DNA from: Rudaea sp. 3F27F6
Lineage (GTDB): Bacteria > Pseudomonadota > Gammaproteobacteria > Xanthomonadales > Rhodanobacteraceae
Assembly (NCBI RefSeq): GCF_005503555.1
Contig: NZ_SCNG01000002.1
Coordinates: 62,001-126,000, forward strand
Length of the DNA: 64,000 bases
Direction of reading: 5' to 3'
In this document: in pieces, positions 52,334 to 61,283 of the stretch
Layout of the letters: each line of letters opens with the position of its first letter
Numbering within the stretch: the stretch's first letter is position 1
The notes under the pieces: generated by a model
The model's input: the letters and a program-made list of their open reading frames with translations, nothing else
The model's database searches: none
What the model was told of the DNA's origin: nothing
Translations under genes and position numbers: made by a program

Positions 52334-52807
52334 CTAAGCCGCGCGTTTCTTCTTCGCCTGCGCGTCTTGCGCCGATTTGACAGCGGCCAAACGCTCGTGG
52401 GCTTCGCGCTTGCCGACACCGCGCAACGCAATGATTCCCGCCAGTTGCTCCTTGCGCGGCGTCGCCTTCTTGGTTTCCCAGTTGTAAACGGATTGCTCGC
52501 TGACGCCGAGCAACAGCGCCAGTTGCGGCGCGGACAAACCGAGCCGCGAGCGCAACGAGCGCAATCCCTTCGCCACGAAGCGAACCGGGCGATCGGGCAA
52601 CTCCGTGGATTTGCCCTTGGCCGAGAGGTCCGCCCGTTTTTCGAACGAGGCGGACTTCTTCTGCAACGCTGCCACCTGACGTTTCAGCGCAGCAATGTCG
52701 CGACGGTACGCAGCCGACGCTCTTTGTATGGCCGCGATGGCCTTGCGAATTTCACGTCTGCTGAGCCGCGAAATTTCGTCTTTCAGCAGTGAGCCGATAT
52801 TGGCCAT
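52334..52807 (-). CDS. Coiled-coil XRE-type HTH DNA-binding protein
   Basis: 157 residues. The N-terminal half (about 9-60) is a charged coiled coil (IRKAIAAIQRASAAYRRDI, then LKRQVAALQKK). The C-terminal half holds an XRE-like helix-turn-helix (RSRLGLSAPQLALLLGVSEQ and VYNWETKKATPRKEQLAGII). The tail is K/A-rich (AKKKRAA). It ends a pair with the HU-like gene 20 bases upstream on the same strand, suggesting one transcript for two chromosome-associated proteins. Confidence 0.82.
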   Translation of the reverse strand: MANIGSLLKDEISRLSRREIRKAIAAIQRASAAYRRDIAALKRQVAALQKKSASFEKRADLSAKGKSTELPDRPVRFVAKGLRSLRSRLGLSAPQLALLLGVSEQSVYNWETKKATPRKEQLAGIIALRGVGKREAHERLAAVKSAQDAQAKKKRAA

Positions 52808-52827
52808 CGTCAGTCTTCAGTCCTAAA

Positions 52828-53205
52828 TTAAGCGGCAGCGTCTTTGAGCTTCTTCAACGGACGCACTTTGACCTTGACCGAAGCCGGCTTCGCCGCGAAC
52901 CATTGTTCCTGCTTGGTGAACGGGTTGATGCCCTTGCGCTTGGGCTTGGCCGGAATCGTGGCCACCGTGACTTTGAACAGGCCCGGCAGAGTAAACGTGC
53001 GTGCGCCGTTCTTGTTGACCGAGCCGACCACGGCGCCTTCCAGGGCGGCCAGCACAGCGCGAACGTCCTTCGCTACGACGTCGGACGCGCCGGTGATGTA
53101 TTCGACCAGGCCGGACTTGTTGAGGGCTTGCTTGATCGGCTTGTTTGCGGCCGGCTTCGAGGCAGACTTCGGTGCAGCTTTCTTAGCAGCTTTTTTGGCA
53201 GCCAT
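52828..53205 (-). CDS. HU/IHF-family DNA-binding protein with Lys/Ala-rich N-terminal tail
   Basis: 125 residues. Residues 1-22 are a basic tail (AAKKAAKKAAPKSASKPAANK) like a histone-type extension. Residues 24-118 match HU: INPFTKQEQWFAAKP replaces the usual G-x-NPxT DNA-intercalating arm and FTLPGLFKVTV the beta core. It would bend and compact DNA. Unlike standard HU of about 90 residues it has both the tail and an extended arm. The 363 bases upstream (53206-53568) contain no supported gene. Confidence 0.9.
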   Translation of the reverse strand: MAAKKAAKKAAPKSASKPAANKPIKQALNKSGLVEYITGASDVVAKDVRAVLAALEGAVVGSVNKNGARTFTLPGLFKVTVATIPAKPKRKGINPFTKQEQWFAAKPASVKVKVRPLKKLKDAAA

Positions 53206-53568
53206 GGTTTTTCCTATAGCAGTGTTGGTAAAGGTGATCGACGCGTTTCAGTGCGACAGACTGATGGTATACCGCGCCAAATGCAAGTCCGGGCGGCATA
53301 AAACGGTACGATAAAGTCATGCTACGTTGCAAAGCCGGCGCTCCGAACAGGCCCGAAAGCGCCAGCCATTGTGCGTCCCCGGCCGTTATAAATTCCCCCA
53401 ATCGCCAAGGTCAGGGTCGGTTTCCGTTCTTTCTCGTTCCACATGTATGCATGCACTAGCGCCTCGTCCGCCCGAGCTATCGAAACGTTCTAAACACGTG
53501 CCCGGAACTTCCTCAAGCACGCGAGCGGACTTGTGTTCGCCGTCGGCAAAACTCTTATCTTCGTCTGC
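53206..53568. other. Divergent intergenic region between HU-like and FAD oxidoreductase genes
   Basis: Nothing coding was supported. It must contain both promoters; I could not pick a convincing -35/-10 pair on either strand. Confidence 0.5.
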
Positions 53569-54831
53569 ATGACCGCTTCCTCGAATCCAACTCTTCACAA
53601 GTCCTTCCACGATGCGATCGTCCTCGGGGCCGGCGCGGCCGGCATGTTCTGCGCAGCGAAAATCGCGCAGAGCGGCAAGCGCGTCGCCGTGCTCGATCAT
53701 GCCGCAACGCTGGGCGAGAAGATCCGCATCTCGGGCGGCGGCCGCTGCAATTTCACCAATCGCGATGCGAAGCCGGAAAACTTCATTTCGGAAAATCCGG
53801 GCTACTGCCGCTCCGCCCTCGCCCGCTACACGCCGCAGGACTTCATCAAGCAGATCGAAAGCCACGGCATCGGCTGGCACGAGAAGCACAAGGGGCAGTT
53901 GTTCTGCGACAGCTCCGCCCAGCAAATCGTGCGCATGCTGCATAGCGAATGCGCGGCCGGCGGCGTGGAGATTCTCAATCCAGTCAAGCTCAATCATCTG
54001 CGGCGCAGCGACTTCGGCAAGGCACGCTACGCCCTGGATACCAGCTACGGCCCCTTGCACTGTACGGATCTCGTCGTTGCCACGGGCGGCCTGTCGATCC
54101 CGAAAATCGGTGCAAGCGATCTCGGCTATCGCATCGCCAAGCAATTCGATATCCCGATCGTAGCGACGCGCCCAGCCCTGGTGCCGCTGACTTTCGAGCC
54201 GGAAGTTTGGGCGCCCTTTGCCAAATTGGCCGGCGTGGCGCTGCAGGTCGTCGTGCGTCTGCCGCGCAGCGAGGGCGGCAAAAGCAAGACGCCGGAGTTC
54301 ACCGAAGACTTGCTGTTCACCCATCGCGGCCTGTCAGGTCCGGGCATTCTGCAAATATCGAGCTACTGGCAGCCCGGACAAACGATCGCCATCGATCTTG
54401 CCCATGCCGGACCGTTGGACACCGCGCTGATCGAACGCAAAACCCAGGACAAACGCGCCTTGCACAACGTGCTTGCGGACTATCTGCCGCAGCGCCTGGC
54501 CGATCATTTCGGCGCGCAAGTCGATGGTTTGCACGCAGGCAAGAAACTGCCCGACCTGCCGGATCACGTCTTGCGCAAGCTCGGCCAAAGCCTCAACGAC
54601 TGGCGCATCGCGCCGAACGGCAGCGAAGGCTATCGCAAGGCGGAAGTAACGCGCGGCGGCGTCGATACGCGCGCCCTCTCATCGAAAACGATGGAGGCCA
54701 CCGCGGTTGCCGGCTTGTATTTTATCGGCGAGGTGGTCGACGTCACCGGATGGCTCGGCGGCTACAACTTCCAGTGGGCCTGGGCGAGCGCGGCTGCGGC
54801 GGCACAGGCGATCGGCGAGAGCGGCGGTTAA
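53569..54831 (+). CDS. HI0933/YhiN-family flavoprotein
   Basis: 420 residues from the ATG at 53569. FAD-binding AIVLGAGAAGMFCAAKIAQSG is followed by the family-diagnostic GEKIRISGGGRCNFTN. Other family motifs are VVATGGLSIPKIGASDLGYRIA, PALVPLTF, FTHRGLSGPGILQISSYW, and the closing GLYFIGEVVDVTGWLGGYN with FQWAWASA. These are the known landmarks of the YhiN/BaiN group of NAD(P)/FAD oxidoreductases, for which some gut members reduce bile-acid double bonds. The physiological substrate is unknown. It converges with the following FAD protein gene. Confidence 0.92.
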   Translation: MTASSNPTLHKSFHDAIVLGAGAAGMFCAAKIAQSGKRVAVLDHAATLGEKIRISGGGRCNFTNRDAKPENFISENPGYCRSALARYTPQDFIKQIESHGIGWHEKHKGQLFCDSSAQQIVRMLHSECAAGGVEILNPVKLNHLRRSDFGKARYALDTSYGPLHCTDLVVATGGLSIPKIGASDLGYRIAKQFDIPIVATRPALVPLTFEPEVWAPFAKLAGVALQVVVRLPRSEGGKSKTPEFTEDLLFTHRGLSGPGILQISSYWQPGQTIAIDLAHAGPLDTALIERKTQDKRALHNVLADYLPQRLADHFGAQVDGLHAGKKLPDLPDHVLRKLGQSLNDWRIAPNGSEGYRKAEVTRGGVDTRALSSKTMEATAVAGLYFIGEVVDVTGWLGGYNFQWAWASAAAAAQAIGESGG

Positions 54832-54952
54832 ATCCGCCGCGAAATCCGCAGCAAGTCGGATACCGTTTGACTGCGCCCCTATCGCCGCGACGGCGGTTTT
54901 CCACAGCCGAAGGGCCGGTCAAGCGACGATCACTTTTTTCGTGCAGTCGGCA

Positions 54953-56626
54953 TCAGACTGATTTCGCACCTGCACGGGCGTGACCGGCGCTGATGCTCAG
55001 TGCCACCGCCTCGGCCACGCGAATGCCGTCGACGCCCGCCGACAATATGCCGCCGGCATAACCGGCGCCCTCGCCGGCCGGATACAGCCCGCAGGTATTG
55101 AGGCTTTGCAGGCTCTCGTCGCGCTTGATGCGGATCGGCGACGAGGTGCGCGTTTCCACGCCGGTCAGTACCGCGTCGTGCCGATCGAAACCGCGCAGTT
55201 GCCTCGCGAACGCCGGCAGCGCCTCGCGTATCGCCGTAACGGCATAGTCTGGCAAGGCGCTGTCGAGGTTGCCCAGGCTCACGCCCGGCTGGAACGAGGG
55301 CTGCACGTCGCCCAGCTCGCTGGAGGCGCGGCCGGCGATGAAGTCGCCGACCAACTGCGCGGGCGCGTTGTAGTTCTGGCCGCCCAAAGTGTAGGCGTGG
55401 CTTTCCAACGCACGCTGCAGCGCGATCCCGGCGAGCGGGCTGCCGCTGGCGTCGAACGCGGCGAAATCCGCGGGCTCGATGCCGACAACGATCGCCGCAT
55501 TGGCATTGCGTTCGTTGCGCGAGTATTGGCTCATGCCGTTGGTGACCACCCGTCCCGGCTCCGAGGTGGCCGCGACGACAGTGCCGCCGGGGCACATGCA
55601 GAAACTGTAGACCGAGCGGCCGCGGCCGGCATGATTGCCCGCGCAGTGGTGCACCAGCCGGTAGTCGGCGGCACCGAGGATCGGATGGCCGGCCTGCGCG
55701 CCGAAGCGGGCCTGATCGATCAGCGATTGCGGATGCTCGACGCGAAACCCGATCGAGAACGGTTTCGCTTCGACGAACACGCCGCGCCGATGCAGCATCT
55801 CGAACGTGTCGCGCGCGCTGTGGCCGAGTGCGAGCACGACGTGGTCGGCGCGGATCTCGCTGCCGTCGGCGAGGGTCACGCCGCGCACTTGGCGCTTGCC
55901 GTCGGCAGCGGCCTCGACATGGATATCGTCGACGCGCTGGCCGAAGCGGATTTCGCCGCCGAGCGCCTCGATCTCCTTGCGCATGTTCTCGATCATGCTG
56001 ACCAGGCGGAACGTGCCGATATGCGGCTTGGCGACGTACAGAATTTCCTCGGGCGCACCGGCCTTGGCGAACTCGGACAGCACCTTGCGCCCGTGATGCT
56101 GCGGATCGCGAATCTGGCTGTACAACTTGCCGTCCGAGAACGTGCCGGCGCCGCCTTCGCCGAACTGCACGTTGGACTCCGGGTGCAGATTGCGCTTGCG
56201 CCAGAGATCCCAGGTGTCGCGCGTGCGTTCGCGCACCGCTTTGCCGCGTTCGAGCACGATCGGCCGGAATCCCATCTGCGCGAGCACCAGGGCGGCGAAC
56301 AATCCGCACGGGCCGAAGCCGATCACGAGCGGCCGCAGCGGCAGGGCTGCCGGCGCCTGGGTGACCATGCGATAACGCGTATCGGGCGCCACACCGACGT
56401 GCGCATCGTCTTTGCAGCGCGCAAGCACCGCGGCCTCGTCGCGCAGGCTCACGTCGAGCGCATAGATAAGCAGGATCGCGCCGCGTTTGCGCGCGTCATA
56501 GCTGCGCTTGGCGATCTGCAGCGACAGCAGTTCCGCGTCGGCGATCGCCAGTTTGCCCAGCACGGCCTCGCGCAGCGCCGGCTCGGCATGGTCCAGCGGC
56601 AGTTTGATATCGGTCAATCGCAGCAT
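54953..56626 (-). CDS. FAD-dependent dehydrogenase of the COG2509 type
   Basis: 557 residues from the ATG at 56626, with AAAGGA upstream. An N-terminal domain of about 95 residues (DIKLPLDHAEPALREAVLGKL) precedes the FAD motif PLVIGFGPCGLFAALVLAQMG. Further family features are NVQFGEGGAGTFSDGKLYSQI, a central SFCMCPGGTVVAATSE and a closing GLYPAGEGAGYAGGILSAGVDG. These match a broad group of uncharacterised FAD dehydrogenases found in most bacteria. It is probably cytosolic, and its function is unknown. It is unrelated in sequence to the neighbouring YhiN-type protein beyond the Rossmann fold. Confidence 0.88.
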   Translation of the reverse strand: MLRLTDIKLPLDHAEPALREAVLGKLAIADAELLSLQIAKRSYDARKRGAILLIYALDVSLRDEAAVLARCKDDAHVGVAPDTRYRMVTQAPAALPLRPLVIGFGPCGLFAALVLAQMGFRPIVLERGKAVRERTRDTWDLWRKRNLHPESNVQFGEGGAGTFSDGKLYSQIRDPQHHGRKVLSEFAKAGAPEEILYVAKPHIGTFRLVSMIENMRKEIEALGGEIRFGQRVDDIHVEAAADGKRQVRGVTLADGSEIRADHVVLALGHSARDTFEMLHRRGVFVEAKPFSIGFRVEHPQSLIDQARFGAQAGHPILGAADYRLVHHCAGNHAGRGRSVYSFCMCPGGTVVAATSEPGRVVTNGMSQYSRNERNANAAIVVGIEPADFAAFDASGSPLAGIALQRALESHAYTLGGQNYNAPAQLVGDFIAGRASSELGDVQPSFQPGVSLGNLDSALPDYAVTAIREALPAFARQLRGFDRHDAVLTGVETRTSSPIRIKRDESLQSLNTCGLYPAGEGAGYAGGILSAGVDGIRVAEAVALSISAGHARAGAKSV

Positions 56627-56851
56627 CGGTCCGCATCCTTTGCGCCACACCGTCGCCGGTGCGGCAGGGCTCGAGTTAGGAGCCAGAGCTGAGAATTATC
56701 GCGGATTTGCGCGGCTCTGCGGATGCCGGCAGCGGAAATTGCCGTTCTCGCGGCCCGCTCAAAATCAGCAGACGGTGCTGCGCCCGAATCGGCGCGGCAC
56801 GCAGACTTTCGTCGGAAGACAACCCGTGCGGAACAACGACCGCTGCGACAG

Positions 56852-57748
56852 TTATGGCCGCGAAACGCGGCCCGCGCCGCGCGCCGTCGCTTTGCGCGTT
56901 CCTGCTTCGGCGTATTGCGCAGGCGCATAACCGGTCAGCCGTTTGAAGTCGTTGGTGAAATGCGCCTGATCGAAGTAACCGAGTTCCTGTGCGAGATCGC
57001 TCAGCGCCGCCCCGCGCGCATCGGCCAGACGTTCGAGTGCTTCGTACGTGCGATAGCGCTTGATCACCCAACGCGGGCTCGCGCCGACATAGCCGAAGAA
57101 CAGACGCTGCAAAGCGCGTTCCGTCGTGTGCAGGCGCCGCGCCAGATCGCCCACGCGAGCCAACGCCGGATCACGCACGATTTCAGCCACAGCATGCCGC
57201 GCCTGCTCCACCTTGAAGTCATGAGCCGGAATTTTATCGCGCAGAAACGCCGTGGCCGCCTCGACCATGGCGCGATCGCCGCGCGCTCCGAGCACCGCTG
57301 CTTCGGCCTGCGAAGCACCGGCGAAAACATCGATGGCGGGGATGGACGTATCGGCCAGCAAGCCGACAGGCTGTCCGAAGAATGGAAAAAACGCGCCCGG
57401 ATGGAATTTCGCCCCGAGAATGCAGCAGGAGCCGCGCAGTTCGCGAACGAAGCGCGCCTGCTGCACGCCGTAGATGCGCGAGCGTCCCGGCGCGAACACC
57501 AAATGCACGGCGGGGTGCGGCAGCACTTCGCGGATTTGCGGCACGGCGTCCGCGAAACTCCAGCGTTCGATCCAGAAATGCTCGATCCACGGCGCAAGGT
57601 CTTGGGGCGGCACATGACGCACGTGCTCGTACAGGCCCGGGGGCGGCGAATGGCGCAGCACGCCGCAACCCTGGCCGATCGCGTCGAGCGCGTTAGCCGT
57701 GCTTGCGCTCGGCTTAGGGTCTGCGTGCTGTCGGCTTTTTCCAATCAT
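56852..57748 (-). CDS. AraC-family regulator with DUF6597-like sensor domain
   Basis: 298 residues. An N-terminal domain (about 45-165, HVPPQDLAPWIEHFWIERW, GAKFHPGAFFPFFGQPV) is followed by AraC helix-turn-helix units (VGDLARRLHTTERALQRLFFGYVGASPRWV and LAQELGYFDQAHFTNDFK, in parts). It is divergent from a small exported NTF2-like gene 65 bases away, the likely target. Confidence 0.88.
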   Translation of the reverse strand: MIGKSRQHADPKPSASTANALDAIGQGCGVLRHSPPPGLYEHVRHVPPQDLAPWIEHFWIERWSFADAVPQIREVLPHPAVHLVFAPGRSRIYGVQQARFVRELRGSCCILGAKFHPGAFFPFFGQPVGLLADTSIPAIDVFAGASQAEAAVLGARGDRAMVEAATAFLRDKIPAHDFKVEQARHAVAEIVRDPALARVGDLARRLHTTERALQRLFFGYVGASPRWVIKRYRTYEALERLADARGAALSDLAQELGYFDQAHFTNDFKRLTGYAPAQYAEAGTRKATARGAGRVSRP

Positions 57749-57813
57749 GGCGAAAATCCCGGTGCGATGATCCTACTGCCCATCTTCTACGCAAACCGAG
57801 GCTCAGAACGCAA

Positions 57814-58251
57814 ATGAAAACAGACAAAACCCTCGCATTGGCCTGCTTGCTCTATCTGGTCGGAAGCGCCGCTTCGCCTGCCAGAGCCGTGGACCACGGC
57901 GCGCTGGATACCGTGCAGCAGAAATTCGCCGCCTTCAATCGGCACGATGCCGAGGCCATCGAGCATCTTTACGCCGGCAATGCCGTGCTGCATTCGCCCG
58001 ACTATCCCGACCTGAGCGGCAACCGGCCGATCGCCGACACGTATCGCAAACTGTTTGCCGCGATCCCCGATGCGCAGGACCGCCTCACCTCGGTGGAGCG
58101 CGCGGGAAATCATGTGTATGCCCAATTTATTCTGGCCGGCCATCTCGGCGGCGCGCAGGACAAGCCGATCTCGGTCCGGCTGATATCCGTCTACACGGTC
58201 GATAAGGATCGCATTGTTGAAGACGACACCTACTACGACCGCAAAATATAG
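57814..58251 (+). CDS. Exported SnoaL/NTF2-like protein
   Basis: 145 residues with a signal peptide 1-25 (LALACLLYLVGSAASPARA). The remaining domain shows the SnoaL pattern (VQQKFAAFNRHDAEAIEHLYAGNAVLHSPDYPD, in part; RLISVYTVDKDRIVEDDTYYD). SnoaL-type folds are cyclases or isomerases; no catalytic Asp/His was assigned here. It is divergent from the AraC gene ending at 57748, and convergent with the next AraC gene. Confidence 0.85.
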   Translation: MKTDKTLALACLLYLVGSAASPARAVDHGALDTVQQKFAAFNRHDAEAIEHLYAGNAVLHSPDYPDLSGNRPIADTYRKLFAAIPDAQDRLTSVERAGNHVYAQFILAGHLGGAQDKPISVRLISVYTVDKDRIVEDDTYYDRKI

Positions 58252-58412
58252 TGCGCACAGAGCAGAACGTCTCCGCCGACGCGCGCATATTCGCGACCGA
58301 GACTCCCGACTCCGAGAAATAGTAGGCGGCGAGATTCGATCGCCTAAGCACCGGCTGACGATCGTCTACAGCAGGCCGGTCAAAACCGGCAAACGAAATT
58401 CCGCAGGCCCGT

Positions 58413-59366
58413 TCAGCCTTGCACGCGCTCCGGCGTGCCGGCGCTGAAACGCCGCGACCGCGCATCGCGCGGCGAAACACCGAAATGCCGCTTGAATGCC
58501 GTGGCGAAGTTCGCCGAGTGCTCGTAGCCAACGAGGAAAGAAACGTCGGTGACCGAGTAATCGGGGCTCGACAGCAGTTCCTTGGCCCGATTCAAGCGCA
58601 CGGTGCGGATATAGTCGTGGACGGTCGTGCCGTAGTGTTTCTTGAACAGCTTCGACAGCTTTGATTCGTTGGTGCCGACGTCGTGCGCGAGAACCGGTAC
58701 GGTCAGCGGCTTGCTGTACTCGACATGGATTCTTTCGCGCACGGATTCGATCTGCATCAGCGCACGCTTGGTGATCGTCGCCGAACCCCGATCGTCGTGA
58801 CGCTCAGTCTGGATCTGCGCAAACAGATCGCAAAGCAGCTCGACGATCTTGGCTTCGAAGTACGCCTTGCGCAGCGAGGCCGGATGCGACGAATTCAGCA
58901 GCGCGCGCACCGCCGCAATCATCGACAATGTCATCGGCAGCGAGGCACAGTAAAAATCCATCTTGCCGGTCGACAGGTACTGATAGATTTCGCGCGGCAG
59001 ATCGTGGGAAATGCCGTCGAGCCGGTCGGCGAGAAACGAGGCGTCGCAGCCCAGGGTGATCGCCGAGGTCGTGCCGGATCGGGCGCGGTAGGTCTTCTCG
59101 ACCGTACTGCCGTCGAGAACGATCGCCGCGTCGAACGGCACCAGTTCGAGCTGCCGCGTTCCGCCAAAAGTATACGAAGCGTAGCCGGCGAGGCGGAACT
59201 GAAGTTTCAGGCAATCGCGGCCGAGCAATTCGCCGGAGAAGTCGCGCCTCAGATCAAAGCATTCCGAATGGGCAAACACGCCCGGCGAGGGCCTGACCAC
59301 GATGGCCGATCCCGAGCCAAGCTCGCTCGGAACTTGAAGCTGCTCTGCCGCCAGCATCCCGTTCAT
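58413..59366 (-). CDS. AraC-family regulator
   Basis: 317 residues from the ATG at 59366. The N-terminal ligand domain is divergent (FRLAGYASYTFGGTRQLELVPF). The C-terminal domain is a clear AraC pair (LAHDVGTNESKLSKLFKKHYG and VTDVSFLVGYEHSANFATAFKRHFG). Immediately upstream, on the same strand, is the carboxylesterase group, so it may be its local regulator. Confidence 0.9.
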   Translation of the reverse strand: MNGMLAAEQLQVPSELGSGSAIVVRPSPGVFAHSECFDLRRDFSGELLGRDCLKLQFRLAGYASYTFGGTRQLELVPFDAAIVLDGSTVEKTYRARSGTTSAITLGCDASFLADRLDGISHDLPREIYQYLSTGKMDFYCASLPMTLSMIAAVRALLNSSHPASLRKAYFEAKIVELLCDLFAQIQTERHDDRGSATITKRALMQIESVRERIHVEYSKPLTVPVLAHDVGTNESKLSKLFKKHYGTTVHDYIRTVRLNRAKELLSSPDYSVTDVSFLVGYEHSANFATAFKRHFGVSPRDARSRRFSAGTPERVQG

Positions 59367-59506
59367 AAATGATTTTTCTCGCAGGATTCGCCTGCCTCCC
59401 AAACCCATCATTTACGCTATCCATCGAGGTGTCAACTTCAACTCCGCGCGGCGACGTTCAAGCGGCGGCGCGCGGGACGGCGGTGTCTGCTTATAAATCC
59501 CTGGCC

Positions 59507-61153
59507 TTACTGCATGCGGATAGCGGCCTGCGTCTGCGACACATCGAAATGCAAAACGCCGAGCGATGCGGGGTAGCTCTGCCACGTCGCACCGAGCGCA
59601 GGATCGTTCGGATCGTCCGTGCGGATGAAGGCCGCCACGCCGGCCATCATCGCTGCCGACAGCGCTTCGCGGCCGCCGCGATTGGCCGCGCCGAAACAGG
59701 CCGAAAACAGATTGCGGCCGAAATTGCCGAAGAGGAAAGGCAGATCCATCGCGTGGCGCGCACCATACACGTCGTTCCACGGCGCGCGCTGCGCGGCCCA
59801 GTCGAAGCTGTAGACGTAGACTCTCGGCTGCTTCGCTGCCAGCGCGCCGAGCGTGCCTTGCACCAGGGTCTTGCCTGCCGTGGTCAGCAAACCAGCGTAA
59901 ACGTTGTAAAGCGCAGGGCCGAGCCAGGGTTGATAGATCGGCTGCACGATGTCGGCCAGGCTCAAGGTCGAAGGCGCGTCGGGATCGAAGTCGAACATCA
60001 GGCGAAAGCGATCGGCGTCGCTGATCTTGTAGGCGTCGGTGCTGACCATGCCCTTGCCCTCCTCCTGCGTCGTGCCGACGATCAACGGCACGTTGCGGAA
60101 GTTGCCGGCAGCGATCGCCGCAAACGGATACGCGGGCACCACTTGGCCGTCGCTGAATACCGTCGGCGGCGATGTGCCCGCGATCGTACCGGCGCGGAGC
60201 AGATCGGCAGCGGATTTTGAGTACAGATACTGCTTGATCCAGGCCGCGTTCTTGCCGGCCAGATAGAACTGCGCGGCAAGCGTGTTGGCTGCCGTACCGT
60301 CCTGCACGAGCAAGCGCTGCAGCAAGCCTTGCGTGTACTGCTGGCCGTTTGCCGGCGTGTTGGTGCTCACGTAGCCGCTCATCGCAATGCCGCGCTGGAA
60401 CAGGCCGACGGTCAAAGGCGAAACGATCAGGCTGAACATGTCGATCGCGCCGGCCGACTGCCCGATCAGGGTGACATTGCCCGCGTCGCCGCCGAACGCT
60501 GCGACGTTGTCGTGGACGAATTGCAGCGCGCGGATCAGATCGAGCGTGCCGTAGTTGCCCGAGTCGTCAAGTGCATCGCCGCTGGCCAGCGCCGCATGCG
60601 TCAGCCAGCCGAACACGTCGAGGCGATAGTTCGCCGTGACCACTACGGCATTGGCGCCGAGTGCGAGGGCGGCGCCGTCGTACATCGGATCGTTAGAGTA
60701 GCCGACCAGGTTGCTGCCGCCGTGGATAAAGACGATGACCGGCAGATTCTGCACGGCGCTGGCGGGACGCCAGATATTCAGAGTAAGGCAATCCTCGCTA
60801 CCGATCGGCGCACCGAACGTGTCGGCATTGGCCCTGCCCCAAGGCTGGCCCGGCGACGGCGGACCGTAAATGCTCGACATCTGACTGCATGGATTGCCGG
60901 GCATCTGCGTCGCCAGCGTGGCCGGCCACGCATCGGGTTCGGCCGGCGCCTTCCAGCGGCGCGCTCCGACCGGCGGCTTGGCATAAGGAATCCCGAGCCA
61001 TGCGTAGGTCGTTTGACCGGCGCCGAGAGTTCCTTCGATCGCACCGTACTGGGTCGTGCGGATCAACGGCGACGACTGGGCAAACCCTTCGGAACCGCAC
61101 AGGATCGATGCCGCGGCAACGGCGGCCAGAACGAAATTCTGCAGCGTACGCAT
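59507..61153 (-). CDS. Secreted type B carboxylesterase
   Basis: 548 residues from the ATG at 61153, preceded by GGGGGATATGGCTT; a competing ATG in another frame is not used. A signal peptide spans 1-25 (FVLAAVAAASILCGSEGFA). The alpha/beta hydrolase shows IVFIHGGSNLVG (oxyanion hole), the nucleophile Ser in GQSAGAI, an acidic residue in GTTQEEGKG and the His in ARHAMDLPFLFG. It hydrolyses esters outside the cytoplasm. It lies after the GMC oxidoreductase on the same strand with a 130-base gap and is probably in the same transcript. Confidence 0.92.
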   Translation of the reverse strand: MRTLQNFVLAAVAAASILCGSEGFAQSSPLIRTTQYGAIEGTLGAGQTTYAWLGIPYAKPPVGARRWKAPAEPDAWPATLATQMPGNPCSQMSSIYGPPSPGQPWGRANADTFGAPIGSEDCLTLNIWRPASAVQNLPVIVFIHGGSNLVGYSNDPMYDGAALALGANAVVVTANYRLDVFGWLTHAALASGDALDDSGNYGTLDLIRALQFVHDNVAAFGGDAGNVTLIGQSAGAIDMFSLIVSPLTVGLFQRGIAMSGYVSTNTPANGQQYTQGLLQRLLVQDGTAANTLAAQFYLAGKNAAWIKQYLYSKSAADLLRAGTIAGTSPPTVFSDGQVVPAYPFAAIAAGNFRNVPLIVGTTQEEGKGMVSTDAYKISDADRFRLMFDFDPDAPSTLSLADIVQPIYQPWLGPALYNVYAGLLTTAGKTLVQGTLGALAAKQPRVYVYSFDWAAQRAPWNDVYGARHAMDLPFLFGNFGRNLFSACFGAANRGGREALSAAMMAGVAAFIRTDDPNDPALGATWQSYPASLGVLHFDVSQTQAAIRMQ

Positions 61154-61283
61154 AAGCCATATCCCCCGGTTATATACCGTTCCGGAGTTCATCACGGCGT
61201 TCGGCGAGCGTCTTCTTCGCGTTCGAGTTTTTTCTTTGCAATCCGATGACAGCGCGGCGACGAGCGCCGCGCTTCGACACCGA

